NCBI GenBank assembly: GCA_937952285.1
Contig: CALFZE010000094.1
Span: forward strand, 1 to 14,507
From: UBA2428 sp002343545
GTDB lineage: Bacteria > Bdellovibrionota > UBA2428
DNA length: 14,507 bases
Direction of reading: 5' to 3'
Position numbers and translations under genes: made by a program. The stretch's first letter is position 1. Each line of letters begins with the position of its first letter. Shown here in pieces: positions 1-6,304 of the stretch. Under the pieces are notes generated by a model. That model saw only the letters and a program-made list of their open reading frames with translations, was not told the DNA's origin and did not search any database.

Positions 1-1902
1 CTCAGCCGACGTGTCCTGCTCGTCGCCGTTTCGGGATTGCTTTGCGGCATCGGCCTGCTGGGCGAATACCTGGGTTTCCCTTATGAAGTTGTGACGGGAG
101 TCTACATCGTCTCCGTGCTCGTGGGCGGCCTGCTTGTGTTTCCGAAGGCTCTGCGGAGCCTGCGCAACGGCTCTCTCGACATGAACGTGCTTATGACGGT
201 GGCCGTTGTTGGAGCCTTCTTCATCGGAAGCCATTCGGAAGCCGCTGCCGTCATCTTCTTCTTCGCCCTTGCGGAACTTCTGGAGTCCTTCAGCGTGCAG
301 CGCGCAAGGCACGCCATCTCGGAGGTCTTGAAGTTCGATGTCGATGAGGCATACGTCGTTACGGACGGAGGCTCTATCGCCGCCGTCCCCTCTCGAACCG
401 TCTCCGTCGGCCAAGTCGTTCGAGTGCTGGCCGGTCAAAGGATTCCCCTCGATGGGCAGGTGCGAGAAGGAGAAGCTTCAGTCAGTGAGGCGGCCCTAAC
501 CGGGGAGTCCATGCCCGTACAGAAAACCAAGGGAGACCGGGTCCTAGCGGGCTCCGTTTGCGAGAACGGGACCATCGACATCGAGGTCACTCGCGCTTTC
601 AGCGACTCCAAGCTCTCCCAAATGATCCGCATGGTCGAGGATGCGCAGTCCCGTAAGTCCCCCGCCCAGCGTTTCGTGGATCGCTTCGCCCGCATCTACA
701 CGCCCACCGTTTTTGTGGTCGCCATCTTGATCGCGCTTGCGCCGCTCGTTCTTTCCGATGCCTCGTGGTCGGCTTGGATCTACCGGGCGCTCGTGCTGCT
801 CGTAATCGCATGTCCCTGTGCTCTGGTGATTTCGACTCCCGTGGCGATTGTCTCCGGCCTCACGGGCCTTGCGAGACGGGGCGTACTCGTCAAAGGCGGC
901 GTTCACCTCGAGACGCTGGGCCGCATCAAGGCCGTGGCTATCGACAAGACGGGAACGCTGACCGAAGGGCGACCCAAGGTCATCCGCTTCGATGTAGACC
1001 CACGGAGCTCGGAAAAAGAACTCTTCGAGATCGCTGCCTCGCTTGAGTCCCAGTCTACGCACCCTCTCGCCAGAGCTATCGTAGCTGCCGCCGCCTCCAA
1101 GGGATTCTCGCCTTTGAGCGTCACGGACCTTAAGACCCTCGTCGGGCGTGGACTTCAAGGCATAGTTGCCGGGCACCCCTGTTTCCTTGGCAACCATAAG
1201 CTCGTCCACGAACTCGGTCTTTGCGACTCGGCGCTCGAGGCCAGGCTCTCGGAGGCTGAGGCACGTGGGCATTCGGTAGTGATCGTCGGGCACGAGCAAC
1301 ACGACGGATGCCAAGGAAAGGTTCTCGGTGTCTTTGAGCTCGGCGATGCCTTGCGAGAAGACAGCGTCGAAGCCTTGAAGGCTCTCCACCATATCGGCAT
1401 CCGACACATCGCCGTCCTCAGTGGCGACAACCAAAGAACGGTTTCGGCCATCGCCAAGTCGGTGAGCGTCGACTCAGCCATCGGTGATTTGATGCCCGAA
1501 GGCAAAGTCGAGAAGATCCAATTGCTCAAGCGAGAGTATGGCTACGTCGGCATGGTCGGAGATGGGATCAACGATGCGCCGGCCATGGCGGCCGCCGATC
1601 TCGGAATCTCCATGGGGGCCTCGGGAACCGATGTCGCCATCGAAACCTCCGATGTGGCCCTCATGAAGGACGACTTGGGGGTCTTGTCGGTCGCAGTATC
1701 CCAGGCACGCAAGGCGTTACGCACCATTCAAGCCAACATCGCCTTCGCTCTCGCAACGAAGGCCGTGTTCTTGGTGCTTCTGGCCTTCGGCATCTCGTCC
1801 ATGTGGCTCGCGATTGCAGCGGACATGGGCGCCTCGCTTCTCGTCATCGCCAACGCGCTCTGCCTGATAAAAGCGCCCAAGCAATCAAAATCAGAAATTT
1901 AG
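1..1902 (+). CDS. cadA: Heavy-metal P1B-2 ATPase (Zn/Cd/Pb exporter), 5' end outside window
   Basis: This inner-membrane pump uses ATP to move soft divalent metals out of the cytoplasm. The frame is open from base 1, so the N-terminus, including any HMA metal-binding domain, lies upstream. The first visible residues are already the first transmembrane helices. In order: the actuator loop TGES (499-510), the membrane metal site CPC (811-819), the phosphorylation motif DKTGT with Asp at 943-945, the HP of the nucleotide-binding domain (1060-1065), and the hinge motif GDGIND (1558-1575). The last helices carry Asn at 1735-1737, Lys at 1759-1761 and an ADMG with Asp at 1822-1824. CPC plus that Lys and Asp is the pattern of the Zn/Cd/Pb subgroup rather than the copper pumps. 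A TTG at 37 is in frame but is not the true start. It leads the downstream metal operon. The exact ion (cadA versus zntA type) cannot be read from sequence. Confidence 0.95.
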   Translation, partial: LSRRVLLVAVSGLLCGIGLLGEYLGFPYEVVTGVYIVSVLVGGLLVFPKALRSLRNGSLDMNVLMTVAVVGAFFIGSHSEAAAVIFFFALAELLESFSVQRARHAISEVLKFDVDEAYVVTDGGSIAAVPSRTVSVGQVVRVLAGQRIPLDGQVREGEASVSEAALTGESMPVQKTKGDRVLAGSVCENGTIDIEVTRAFSDSKLSQMIRMVEDAQSRKSPAQRFVDRFARIYTPTVFVVAILIALAPLVLSDASWSAWIYRALVLLVIACPCALVISTPVAIVSGLTGLARRGVLVKGGVHLETLGRIKAVAIDKTGTLTEGRPKVIRFDVDPRSSEKELFEIAASLESQSTHPLARAIVAAAASKGFSPLSVTDLKTLVGRGLQGIVAGHPCFLGNHKLVHELGLCDSALEARLSEAEARGHSVVIVGHEQHDGCQGKVLGVFELGDALREDSVEALKALHHIGIRHIAVLSGDNQRTVSAIAKSVSVDSAIGDLMPEGKVEKIQLLKREYGYVGMVGDGINDAPAMAAADLGISMGASGTDVAIETSDVALMKDDLGVLSVAVSQARKALRTIQANIAFALATKAVFLVLLAFGISSMWLAIAADMGASLLVIANALCLIKAPKQSKSEI

Positions 1903-1906
1903 GCGT

Positions 1907-1912
1907 AGGAGG
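1907..1912 (+). promoter_or_regulatory. Consensus ribosome binding site for the DUF6488-like gene
   Basis: A perfect AGGAGG lies just after the ATPase stop codon and 11 bases before the ATG at 1924. It is followed by a second purine-rich GGAAGG. It supports the chosen start and efficient translation from an operon transcript. Confidence 0.7.
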
Positions 1913-1923
1913 AAGGAAAGATT

Positions 1924-2325
1924 ATGAGAACATTGAAATTCCTGCTGGCAGCGGCCGTAGCCGTAACCGCGTCTCCCAGCATGGCGCGTAAACGAGGCCC
2001 CAACCACTCCCACGGACGCGGTCCATTGAAGAACGTAAGCATGGTTGAGGCACGCGCAAGAGCCGTCGTGCATAGGTCTTCGGACATCGGCAAACTTCCG
2101 GTCAGCTGGAAGAAAATTCAAGCTGCCGTCAGCACCGAGAAAGTCGAGCTCGCCAACAAAAAGTGGGAGTGGCTATCGGTGTTCGAGAACCCAGAAGAAA
2201 AAGAAAATCCAACCGTCTACGTGTATTTGACGCCAGCCGGCGATTACTCGTCGTGGGGATTTTCAAAGAAGCAAGGCGACACCCAAAAGATCGGCTCTCC
2301 GATCAACAGTATGGAGAAACAATGA
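1924..2325 (+). CDS. Secreted DUF6488-like protein of the metal operon
   Basis: The protein has 133 residues. An N-terminal signal peptide (basic MRTLK, then an Ala/Val-rich core ending near SMA at residues 19-21) points to export. A short His-containing stretch (NHSHGRG) follows. The conserved-looking core runs from about residue 40 to 122, with W-K then S-V-E-like elements, a W-x-W-L-S-V-F-E-N-P segment and VYVYLTPAGDY. That arrangement resembles DUF6488 proteins, small periplasmic proteins of unknown function often found beside metal efflux genes. The gene starts 21 bases after the ATPase stop and its own stop overlaps the next ATG (ATGA), so translation is probably coupled. A role in periplasmic metal handling is inferred from context. 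The family match is from memory, without a search. Confidence 0.75.
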   Translation: MRTLKFLLAAAVAVTASPSMARKRGPNHSHGRGPLKNVSMVEARARAVVHRSSDIGKLPVSWKKIQAAVSTEKVELANKKWEWLSVFENPEEKENPTVYVYLTPAGDYSSWGFSKKQGDTQKIGSPINSMEKQ

Positions 2326-2654
2326 GACACATCCAAGTCCTTTCGGTGACGGCTGCCCTGGTCGCGTCTTCGGCTTTCGCATGCCCCGACTTATCAAAGG
2401 TCGAGCACGACAAGATCAAACTCAAGTCAACGCCCATGAAGCAGGGAAAAGATTTGTCCCTGAGCCTTCCAAACATGCACTGCGGAGGCTGCGCGAACAA
2501 GGTGAAGAAGCTCGCCTCAAAGTATCCGGGCCTGGAGAATCCTAAGGTTAGTATTGCGGGGCGGTCCGCGATCTTCACTTGCTCGCAGGACTCCTGTGAC
2601 GCGGGACAGCTCATTGTCGATCTTCAAAAGTCGGGTTACATGCTGGCCAAGTAG
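2322..2654 (+). CDS. Secreted heavy-metal-associated (HMA) domain protein, MerP-like
   Basis: The protein has 110 residues. The start at 2322 is chosen because it overlaps the upstream stop as ATGA and directly opens a signal peptide (MRHIQVLS..., cleavage near AFA before Cys21). An earlier in-frame ATG at 2163 would run through the previous gene. The mature part carries the metal-binding loop M-H-C-G-G-C (Cys54 and Cys57), followed by an HMA-like helix and strand (NKVKKLA, then KVSIAG). A second pair, Cys87 and Cys92 in a TCSQDSC segment, lies where ordinary HMA domains have strands without cysteines. HMA domains bind soft metals and hand them to partner domains. An exported one beside an exporter suggests periplasmic binding of Zn, Cd, Pb or Hg. 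Mercury-type MerP is an alternative, but no merA, merT or merR is visible. Confidence 0.85.
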   Translation: MRHIQVLSVTAALVASSAFACPDLSKVEHDKIKLKSTPMKQGKDLSLSLPNMHCGGCANKVKKLASKYPGLENPKVSIAGRSAIFTCSQDSCDAGQLIVDLQKSGYMLAK

Positions 2655-2684
2655 CTCCGGCCGGTTATTCGTAGAATCCAAAAC

Positions 2685-2696
2685 AGGAGAGGAAGG
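2685..2696 (+). promoter_or_regulatory. Ribosome binding site upstream of gene at 2706
   Basis: AGGAGAGGAAGG lies 9 bases before the ATG at 2706. The gap of 51 bases after the HMA gene shows no clear hairpin terminator, so the operon probably continues. Confidence 0.6.
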
Positions 2697-2705
2697 AAAA
2701 GTAAT

Positions 2706-3203
2706 ATGAAATTTTATGTGAATGCGTCTGTCTTGGCGGTGCTCATCGCCGCAACCATGCCTGCCGCGTATGGCGCAGAGCCTACGCCCGGCCCTTGCGT
2801 GCGCCTGCCGAATGAGGCTCGGCTAAAAGCCGTCCAATACGAGCACCGGGAAATCAGCGGGACTTACACCGTAACCGTCGATTTCAATGCTGGTTTTGAG
2901 CGCCTGAACTGCATCGAGGGAACCCTGGAGAATGGAAAGGTGAACTACTTTATCTTCCGTGAAGCTGTCGGCGTCGTCCGTTACGTCAATCGCAAGGGAG
3001 AAACGACGCAGGAAGCACCCGTGGAAAACTTAGTGGTCAATATTCGAGAAGGAAAACCTGAAACCGTGCGGTTCTCGCAACGTCAAATCGGTCGCTCTTA
3101 TTTCCTTACGCTTTCTGAGAGCGAAGGAGCCAAGATGCGCGATCGCATGTTCGATGTCCCCCAAGAGGTTTTCGCCGCACCCGCAAGCGTGTCCATTCAA
3201 TAG
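2706..3203 (+). CDS. Secreted protein of unknown function in metal operon
   Basis: The protein has 165 residues and I do not recognise it. A clear signal peptide ends near AYGA (residue 24). The mature protein has just two cysteines, Cys31 and Cys69, which could form one disulfide in the periplasm. The body alternates hydrophobic and polar residues in the manner of a beta-rich fold (TYTVTVDF, KVNYFIFREAVGVV, NLVVNIREG, YFLTLSESEG). No catalytic or metal-binding motif is visible. It has a strong ribosome binding site and the same strand and spacing as its neighbours, so I infer it belongs to the metal-resistance operon. It ends 36 bases before the lipoprotein ATG at 3240. Confidence 0.8.
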   Translation: MKFYVNASVLAVLIAATMPAAYGAEPTPGPCVRLPNEARLKAVQYEHREISGTYTVTVDFNAGFERLNCIEGTLENGKVNYFIFREAVGVVRYVNRKGETTQEAPVENLVVNIREGKPETVRFSQRQIGRSYFLTLSESEGAKMRDRMFDVPQEVFAAPASVSIQ

Positions 3204-3228
3204 GCGCACTGAAGCCAATTGAAAAATG

Positions 3229-3234
3229 AAGGAG
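3229..3234 (+). promoter_or_regulatory. Ribosome binding site that decides the lipoprotein start
   Basis: AAGGAG, 5 bases before the ATG at 3240, selects that ATG over the in-frame TTG at 3219, which would leave the signal peptide buried. Confidence 0.65.
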
Positions 3235-3239
3235 AAGTT

Positions 3240-3605
3240 ATGAAGAAGTACCTAATTCCCGCCACCACATTCTTGATCCTAGGAGCCTGCGCAACTCGCG
3301 GGGCCCACGAGGGCACTCATCGCGGTTCCGTCGTCATGAAGATGGAGAATGGAGAAGCCCACGTTTGCCTTGGCAACACGCAGGTCCAAACGGGAGACTC
3401 CGTGACGCTGATTCGGCACGAATGCAAGTCCCGGAGGCTCGGAGGGAAAAACGGCGGCGTCGACATCGAATGCACACCCAAGACCCTTGGCGTCGGAACG
3501 GTCGTTAAGGTGTACGACCAGCACTATTCCGTTGCCAAATTCCCTGAGGACTTAGGATTCAAGGAAGGCGATATCGTCGAGAAGACTGCCGCGCAGACGC
3601 AATGA
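3240..3605 (+). CDS. Small lipoprotein, last gene of the metal operon
   Basis: The protein has 121 residues. The N-terminus is a lipoprotein signal with lipobox L-G-A-C, the lipidated residue being Cys17. The mature part contains a run of short strands (GSVVMKMENG, AHVCLG, DSVTLIRHEC, then GVGTVVKVYD and HYSVAKFP) and ends with an acidic GD-I-V-E-K. This looks like a small SH3-like or OB-like barrel and not an enzyme. Three further cysteines (in HVCLG, RHECKS and DIECTP) could bind metal or form a disulfide. Similar small lipoproteins near metal efflux genes are familiar, but I cannot name a family. Its likely place is the periplasmic face of the inner or outer membrane. It closes the + strand run before the first - strand gene. 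Confidence 0.8.
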   Translation: MKKYLIPATTFLILGACATRGAHEGTHRGSVVMKMENGEAHVCLGNTQVQTGDSVTLIRHECKSRRLGGKNGGVDIECTPKTLGVGTVVKVYDQHYSVAKFPEDLGFKEGDIVEKTAAQTQ

Positions 3606-3633
3606 TGGGAAGCGCAGGGTGCGGCCCGCGGGC

Positions 3634-3834
3634 TTAACGTTCACGATTTGAGAGCCTAGCCAAAACTTTGAGCTCATCGGAGATCCCTTCAAATACGATG
3701 GCTAGGCCCTCAAACCTCTCCTTAATATCGACGGGCAGCGAAATTGGCTTATTCACTAGCTCGAAGAGGAGGGAAAGCCCTCGTACCTTTCCGGCTACTC
3801 GTAAAATTTCGTAGCTAAGATCATCTCGCTTCAT
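3634..3834 (-). CDS. Small helical protein of unknown function
   Basis: The protein has 66 residues and I do not recognise it. The sequence reads as mostly alpha-helical and charged (ends KVLARLSNRER), with no signal peptide, cysteine or transmembrane segment, so it is probably cytoplasmic. The start is supported by AAGGAA six bases upstream and by a 4-base ATGA overlap with the stop of the upstream gene. This makes a two-gene translationally coupled unit. Its end faces the end of the metal operon, and a short GC palindrome (3624-3633) lies between them. Confidence 0.6.
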   Translation of the reverse strand: MKRDDLSYEILRVAGKVRGLSLLFELVNKPISLPVDIKERFEGLAIVFEGISDELKVLARLSNRER

Positions 3835-4301
3835 GTTGATTTCCTTTTGCGGGGTAACGGCTTTTGGCTTGATCGCTTACGGGGGATTCGCGAAGTCGCT
3901 GAAGCGCCATTGCGTGGGCCACCGAAGGTGAGAAAAGAGAGCGCGGAAGCAAGCATCGGATTCAAGCCGATGTGGGGATTTTTTCCTCCCGCGCGTTTCC
4001 ATGCGATGTCGATGAGCCGGGCTGAGCTGAATTCAATGTCATGAAGCTCCTCTATAAGAGCCGACATTGGCTTTTTAACATTGTTCAACACGTAGGCCGA
4101 CAGGAGATAGGTCATTACTGCTCCTAGAACCCTATTCACAGCTTCGTCGTTCAACGCACTGAACAATAACGCTTGCTTGCCGCTGCTGGGAACACGGCTT
4201 TTGGGTTGGTCACTGATGGGCCTACGGGTGGTCGGCTTCTTCTTCTGAATTCGCTTCACTCTATTACTTCCTAAGCCGAAGGGCTGACCCACGGACTTCA
4301 T
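3831..4301 (-). CDS. Unknown basic protein, divergent from XRE regulator
   Basis: The protein has up to 156 residues and I do not recognise it. Both ends are rich in Lys, Arg, Ser and Pro (KRIQKKKPTTRRP near the start and PRKRSSQKPLPRKRKS at the end). The middle, roughly residues 42-125, is a normal hydrophobic-helical domain. The basic tails suggest nucleic-acid contact, but that is inference. The start is uncertain. The ATG at 4301 has no Shine-Dalgarno sequence, while an in-frame GTG at 4259 is preceded by AGGAAG at 7 bases and would give a 142-residue protein. It is coupled by ATGA to the 66-residue gene downstream. It is transcribed away from the HTH gene, with a palindrome in between. 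Confidence 0.6.
   Translation of the reverse strand: MKSVGQPFGLGSNRVKRIQKKKPTTRRPISDQPKSRVPSSGKQALLFSALNDEAVNRVLGAVMTYLLSAYVLNNVKKPMSALIEELHDIEFSSARLIDIAWKRAGGKNPHIGLNPMLASALSFLTFGGPRNGASATSRIPRKRSSQKPLPRKRKST
4267..4272 (-). promoter_or_regulatory. Ribosome binding site supporting a GTG start at 4259
   Basis: Read on the - strand this is AGGAAG, 7 bases before the GTG at 4259. It is the only good Shine-Dalgarno near the 5' end of this gene and argues for the shorter form. Confidence 0.45.
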
Positions 4302-4313
4302 TAGAACTGTTTA

Positions 4314-4335
4314 GTCCAATGTATTGGACGCGTCC
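4314..4335. promoter_or_regulatory. Palindromic operator candidate between divergent genes
   Basis: GTCCAAT (4314-4320) and ATTGGAC (4323-4329) are perfect inverted arms around a 2-base spacer. The right arm is also half of a second perfect palindrome, GGACGCGTCC (4326-4335). The site thus has three alternating GTCC/GGAC half-sites. It lies between the XRE gene and the divergent pair and overlaps the ATG at 4319, as an autoregulatory operator would. On the - strand TACATT (4318-4323) could be a -10 box for the divergent pair. Binding by the neighbouring XRE protein is inferred. Confidence 0.55.
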
Positions 4336-4642
4336 ATCCGATCGCCTCCGTAAAATATATTGGTCGTGGCGACGAAAGGATCTCAGTGCCTTGAGGCGAA
4401 ATAATTCATCAAAATCGGATCGTGATTGGCTCAAACGAGTAGGAGCCAACGTCCTGTCCATCATCAAGAAACAAGGCTACGAGTCAGCTTACGATTTTTG
4501 GGTACATTCCGCCGGAGACGAAATTTCTAGAGCTACCCTCAACTATGTTATCGCCGGAACAGGCGACCCCAAAGCCACGACCCTTCGCACCATTGCACGA
4601 ATGCTTAATGTAAAGCCCGCCGCTCTCTTTGACGTGGAATAA
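4319..4642 (+). CDS. XRE-family helix-turn-helix regulator
   Basis: The protein has 107 residues from the ATG at 4319. The C-terminal part, about residues 42-106, is an XRE/Cro-type DNA-binding domain: a first helix (GANVLSIIKKQ), the turn with recognition helix (EISRATLNYVIAGTGDPK), and the closing helix (TTLRTIARMLNVKPAALF). The N-terminal 35 residues are basic and unusual. The ATG lies inside the palindrome and has no ribosome binding site. A TTG at 4391, preceded by AAAGGA 10 bases upstream, is a plausible alternative that would leave only the HTH domain. XRE proteins repress or activate nearby promoters, and the divergent unknown pair is the likely target. A phage- or plasmid-type control switch or an antitoxin is possible. 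No toxin motif is recognised in the neighbours. Confidence 0.8.
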   Translation: MYWTRPSDRLRKIYWSWRRKDLSALRRNNSSKSDRDWLKRVGANVLSIIKKQGYESAYDFWVHSAGDEISRATLNYVIAGTGDPKATTLRTIARMLNVKPAALFDVE

Positions 4643-4757
4643 GCCCCGTCCTGCGGCTTGAAATTCTGGCTCCAATCTTCAAAAGCACGCTTCATCCCTC
4701 GGTGCCAGCAAAGTTGCTAGATAGAATTTGTGAGATTGAGGGCGGAGAAAGGGACTT

Positions 4758-5327
4758 ATGTCCAGATATTCTCCGGTATTTAAACGGGATCTCATTCAGA
4801 AGATACTCTCAAGGAAGGATCGTAAGGTCGAAGTCGTTGCCGACGAACACGGCGTGAGCAGAGCGTCGGTGTTTCGATGGCTAAAAGAGTACCTTGCCGA
4901 TCCACACGGCATGGAGATGAAGGCATCCCGCCCCCAGGATTGGAGTGCAGCCGCAAAGACCAAGGCCTTGCTTGAAACGCGGTTTATGAATGATGCCGAG
5001 CTCGGGCTTTATCTACGCGCCAATGGCCTCTACCATTGTCACCTCAAGGAGTGGAAGGAGGAGATCATCGGGCTCATGGGACGAAATCGAAAACTCAATC
5101 AGATAGCGAACGAAAACGAAGGCGCAATTCTACGACAACGAATCAAAGAGCTTCAAAGAGAACTGAAGCGCAAAGAGAAGGCGCTCAAGGAGGCCTCAGC
5201 ACTGCTTGCTCTTAAAAAAAAAGCGGAATCGATCTGGGGGGTCCAAAAGGACGAAGAATCTCCTCCGACGATCGGCGCCGAGCCCTCGAACTCATCGACG
5301 AAGCCCAAAAAGAAGGCTGTAGATTAG
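4758..5327 (+). CDS. IS3-family transposase OrfA
   Basis: OrfA has 189 residues and recognises the element's ends. Residues 5-45 hold the HTH (FKRDLIQKILS, then VADEHGVSRASVFRWLKEY). Residues 60-105 hold a second helical segment typical of this IS3 branch. A long coiled coil with leucine-zipper character runs from about 115 to 155 and ends in the family signature LLALKKKAESIWG. GGAG sits 10 bases before the ATG. After the slip site the zero frame continues only as a Ser/Pro/Lys-rich tail (residues 165-189), typical of a frame not under selection. Alone it probably acts as a regulator; as the N-terminal part of the frameshift fusion it directs transposition. Confidence 0.9.
   Translation: MSRYSPVFKRDLIQKILSRKDRKVEVVADEHGVSRASVFRWLKEYLADPHGMEMKASRPQDWSAAAKTKALLETRFMNDAELGLYLRANGLYHCHLKEWKEEIIGLMGRNRKLNQIANENEGAILRQRIKELQRELKRKEKALKEASALLALKKKAESIWGVQKDEESPPTIGAEPSNSSTKPKKKAVD
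5214..5222 (+). other. Programmed -1 frameshift site (A9 run)
   Basis: In the orfA frame the site reads CTT AAA AAA AAA GCG, offering A-AAA-AAA slippage into the orfB frame. The orfB frame has a TAA at 5213-5215 and is then open without a stop to 6293, which pins the shift to this run. A small perfect hairpin, GTCC-AAAA-GGAC, lies at 5241-5252, and an AAGGAGG lies upstream at 5187-5193. Both types of element stimulate slippage in known systems, though their spacing here is longer than usual. Confidence 0.75.
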
Positions 5328-6295
5328 CGCACGCCTGCAGAGCCTTTGGGATCGAGGCCGGATGCTACTATCGCTGGAAGAAACGGCCCGATGGGGACCT
5401 CCGGCGTGGGCCGAAACTTGTCCACAATAAACTCACGCGAATCGAGAAGGACCGGATTTTAGAAATCGCCTGCAGTCCTGAGTTCCGCGATAAGCACCCC
5501 AAACAGATTGTGCCTACTCTTGCAGATCGCGGAATATACGTGGCCTGCGAATCCACGTTTTACCGCGTGCTACGCGAGCACAAGCTAATGACTCATAGAA
5601 GTCACGCGTCGCCGCCTCGACACTCAAGGCCCAAAGAACTTTTGGCCACGGGTCCAAATCAAGTTTGGAGCTGGGACATAACCTACCTTCGCTCATCCGT
5701 TCTTGGAAAATTCTTCTACTTGTATCTGATCGTCGACATCTACAGTCGAAAGATCATCACATGGGAGATCGAGAACTACGAAAGTGCCGAAATTTCATCG
5801 ATGATGATGAGACGAGCCTACAGGCTTGAGGGCGTAAAGAAGCAGCAGCTTGCGGTTCACGCTGACAACGGAGGGCCCATGAAAGCGAGCACGATGCTTG
5901 CGACCCTGCGCCGCCTCGGAGTACTGCCATCGTTTAGCAGGCCCTCGGTGAGCGATGACAATGCATTTTCGGAGTCGCTCTTTAAAACCCTCAAGTACCG
6001 ACCTTCGTACCCGCGAGGCCCTTTTAAGAATATCGACGAGGCAAAGGCGTGGGTTGCCGACTTTGTGAAGTGGTACAACACTGAACACCTGCACAGCTCA
6101 ATCGGATTTGTGACCCCCGAGTCGCGCCACAAGGGCGAGGACACTGCAATTCTTGCCAAGCGACGTGCAGTGTACCTGGAGGCATATTTAAAAACTCCCG
6201 GACGCTGGATTGGTAAGACTCCAAGATTTTGGGATGCCGTGCCATTCGTGACACTAAACCCAATCAAAGAGTTAGCCGAAGAAGAAGCTGCTTAA
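5216..6295 (+). CDS. IS3-family transposase OrfB (DDE catalytic part, made by frameshift)
   Basis: OrfB cuts and joins DNA ends. The frame is open from the slip site. The first GTG (5510) falls inside a conserved segment (KQIVPTLADRG), so it is not the real start, and the protein is best read as the C-terminal part of an OrfA-OrfB fusion. The N-terminal part is a helical domain (RRRALELIDEAQKEG, then ACRAFGIEAGCYYRWKK). The catalytic core has Asp in WSWDITYL (5675-5677), Asp in HADNGG (5864-5866) and Glu in AFSESLFKTLKYRP (5972-5974). Exactly 35 residues separate the second Asp from the Glu, as the D,D(35)E rule requires. The HSSIG and TPESRH tail is also typical. All catalytic residues are present. 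Confidence 0.9.
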   Translation, partial: KKSGIDLGGPKGRRISSDDRRRALELIDEAQKEGCRLAHACRAFGIEAGCYYRWKKRPDGDLRRGPKLVHNKLTRIEKDRILEIACSPEFRDKHPKQIVPTLADRGIYVACESTFYRVLREHKLMTHRSHASPPRHSRPKELLATGPNQVWSWDITYLRSSVLGKFFYLYLIVDIYSRKIITWEIENYESAEISSMMMRRAYRLEGVKKQQLAVHADNGGPMKASTMLATLRRLGVLPSFSRPSVSDDNAFSESLFKTLKYRPSYPRGPFKNIDEAKAWVADFVKWYNTEHLHSSIGFVTPESRHKGEDTAILAKRRAVYLEAYLKTPGRWIGKTPRFWDAVPFVTLNPIKELAEEEAA

Positions 6296-6304
6296 TTCAG
6301 TTGA

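Larger units (their letters stand above)
4758..6295 (+). mobile_element. IS3-family insertion sequence (orfA and orfB; ends not resolved)
   Basis: The element carries the classic pair of overlapping frames of the IS3 family, with orfB in the -1 frame relative to orfA and an A9 slip site at the junction. Read through the shift, the fused transposase is about 512 residues. The coordinates given are the coding core. The true ends should lie within about 100 bases on either side. I could not find a convincing pair of terminal inverted repeats beginning TG and ending CA, nor a short target duplication. The left flank 4643-4757 shows no gene. On the right, recombinase-like coding begins about ten bases after the orfB stop, so the right end must be very close to it. 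The transposase looks intact. Confidence 0.85.

Noticed and set aside
544..1434. 296-codon frame on - inside the P-type ATPase gene
   Set aside because: It is antisense to a gene with every catalytic motif intact, and has no recognisable motif or ribosome binding site.
2322..2384. HMA protein as a lipoprotein with Cys21 lipidated
   Set aside because: The residues before Cys21 are A-F-A, not a proper lipobox, so ordinary signal peptidase I cleavage is more likely.
3624..3633. GCCCGCGGGC palindrome as terminator of the metal operon
   Set aside because: No T tract follows on either strand and the stem is short. It may merely be a GC-rich palindrome.
4643..4757. Gene or recombinase N-terminus left of the IS
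   Set aside because: Frames are short and show no motif matching the remnant right of the IS, so the IS cannot be shown to have split that gene.
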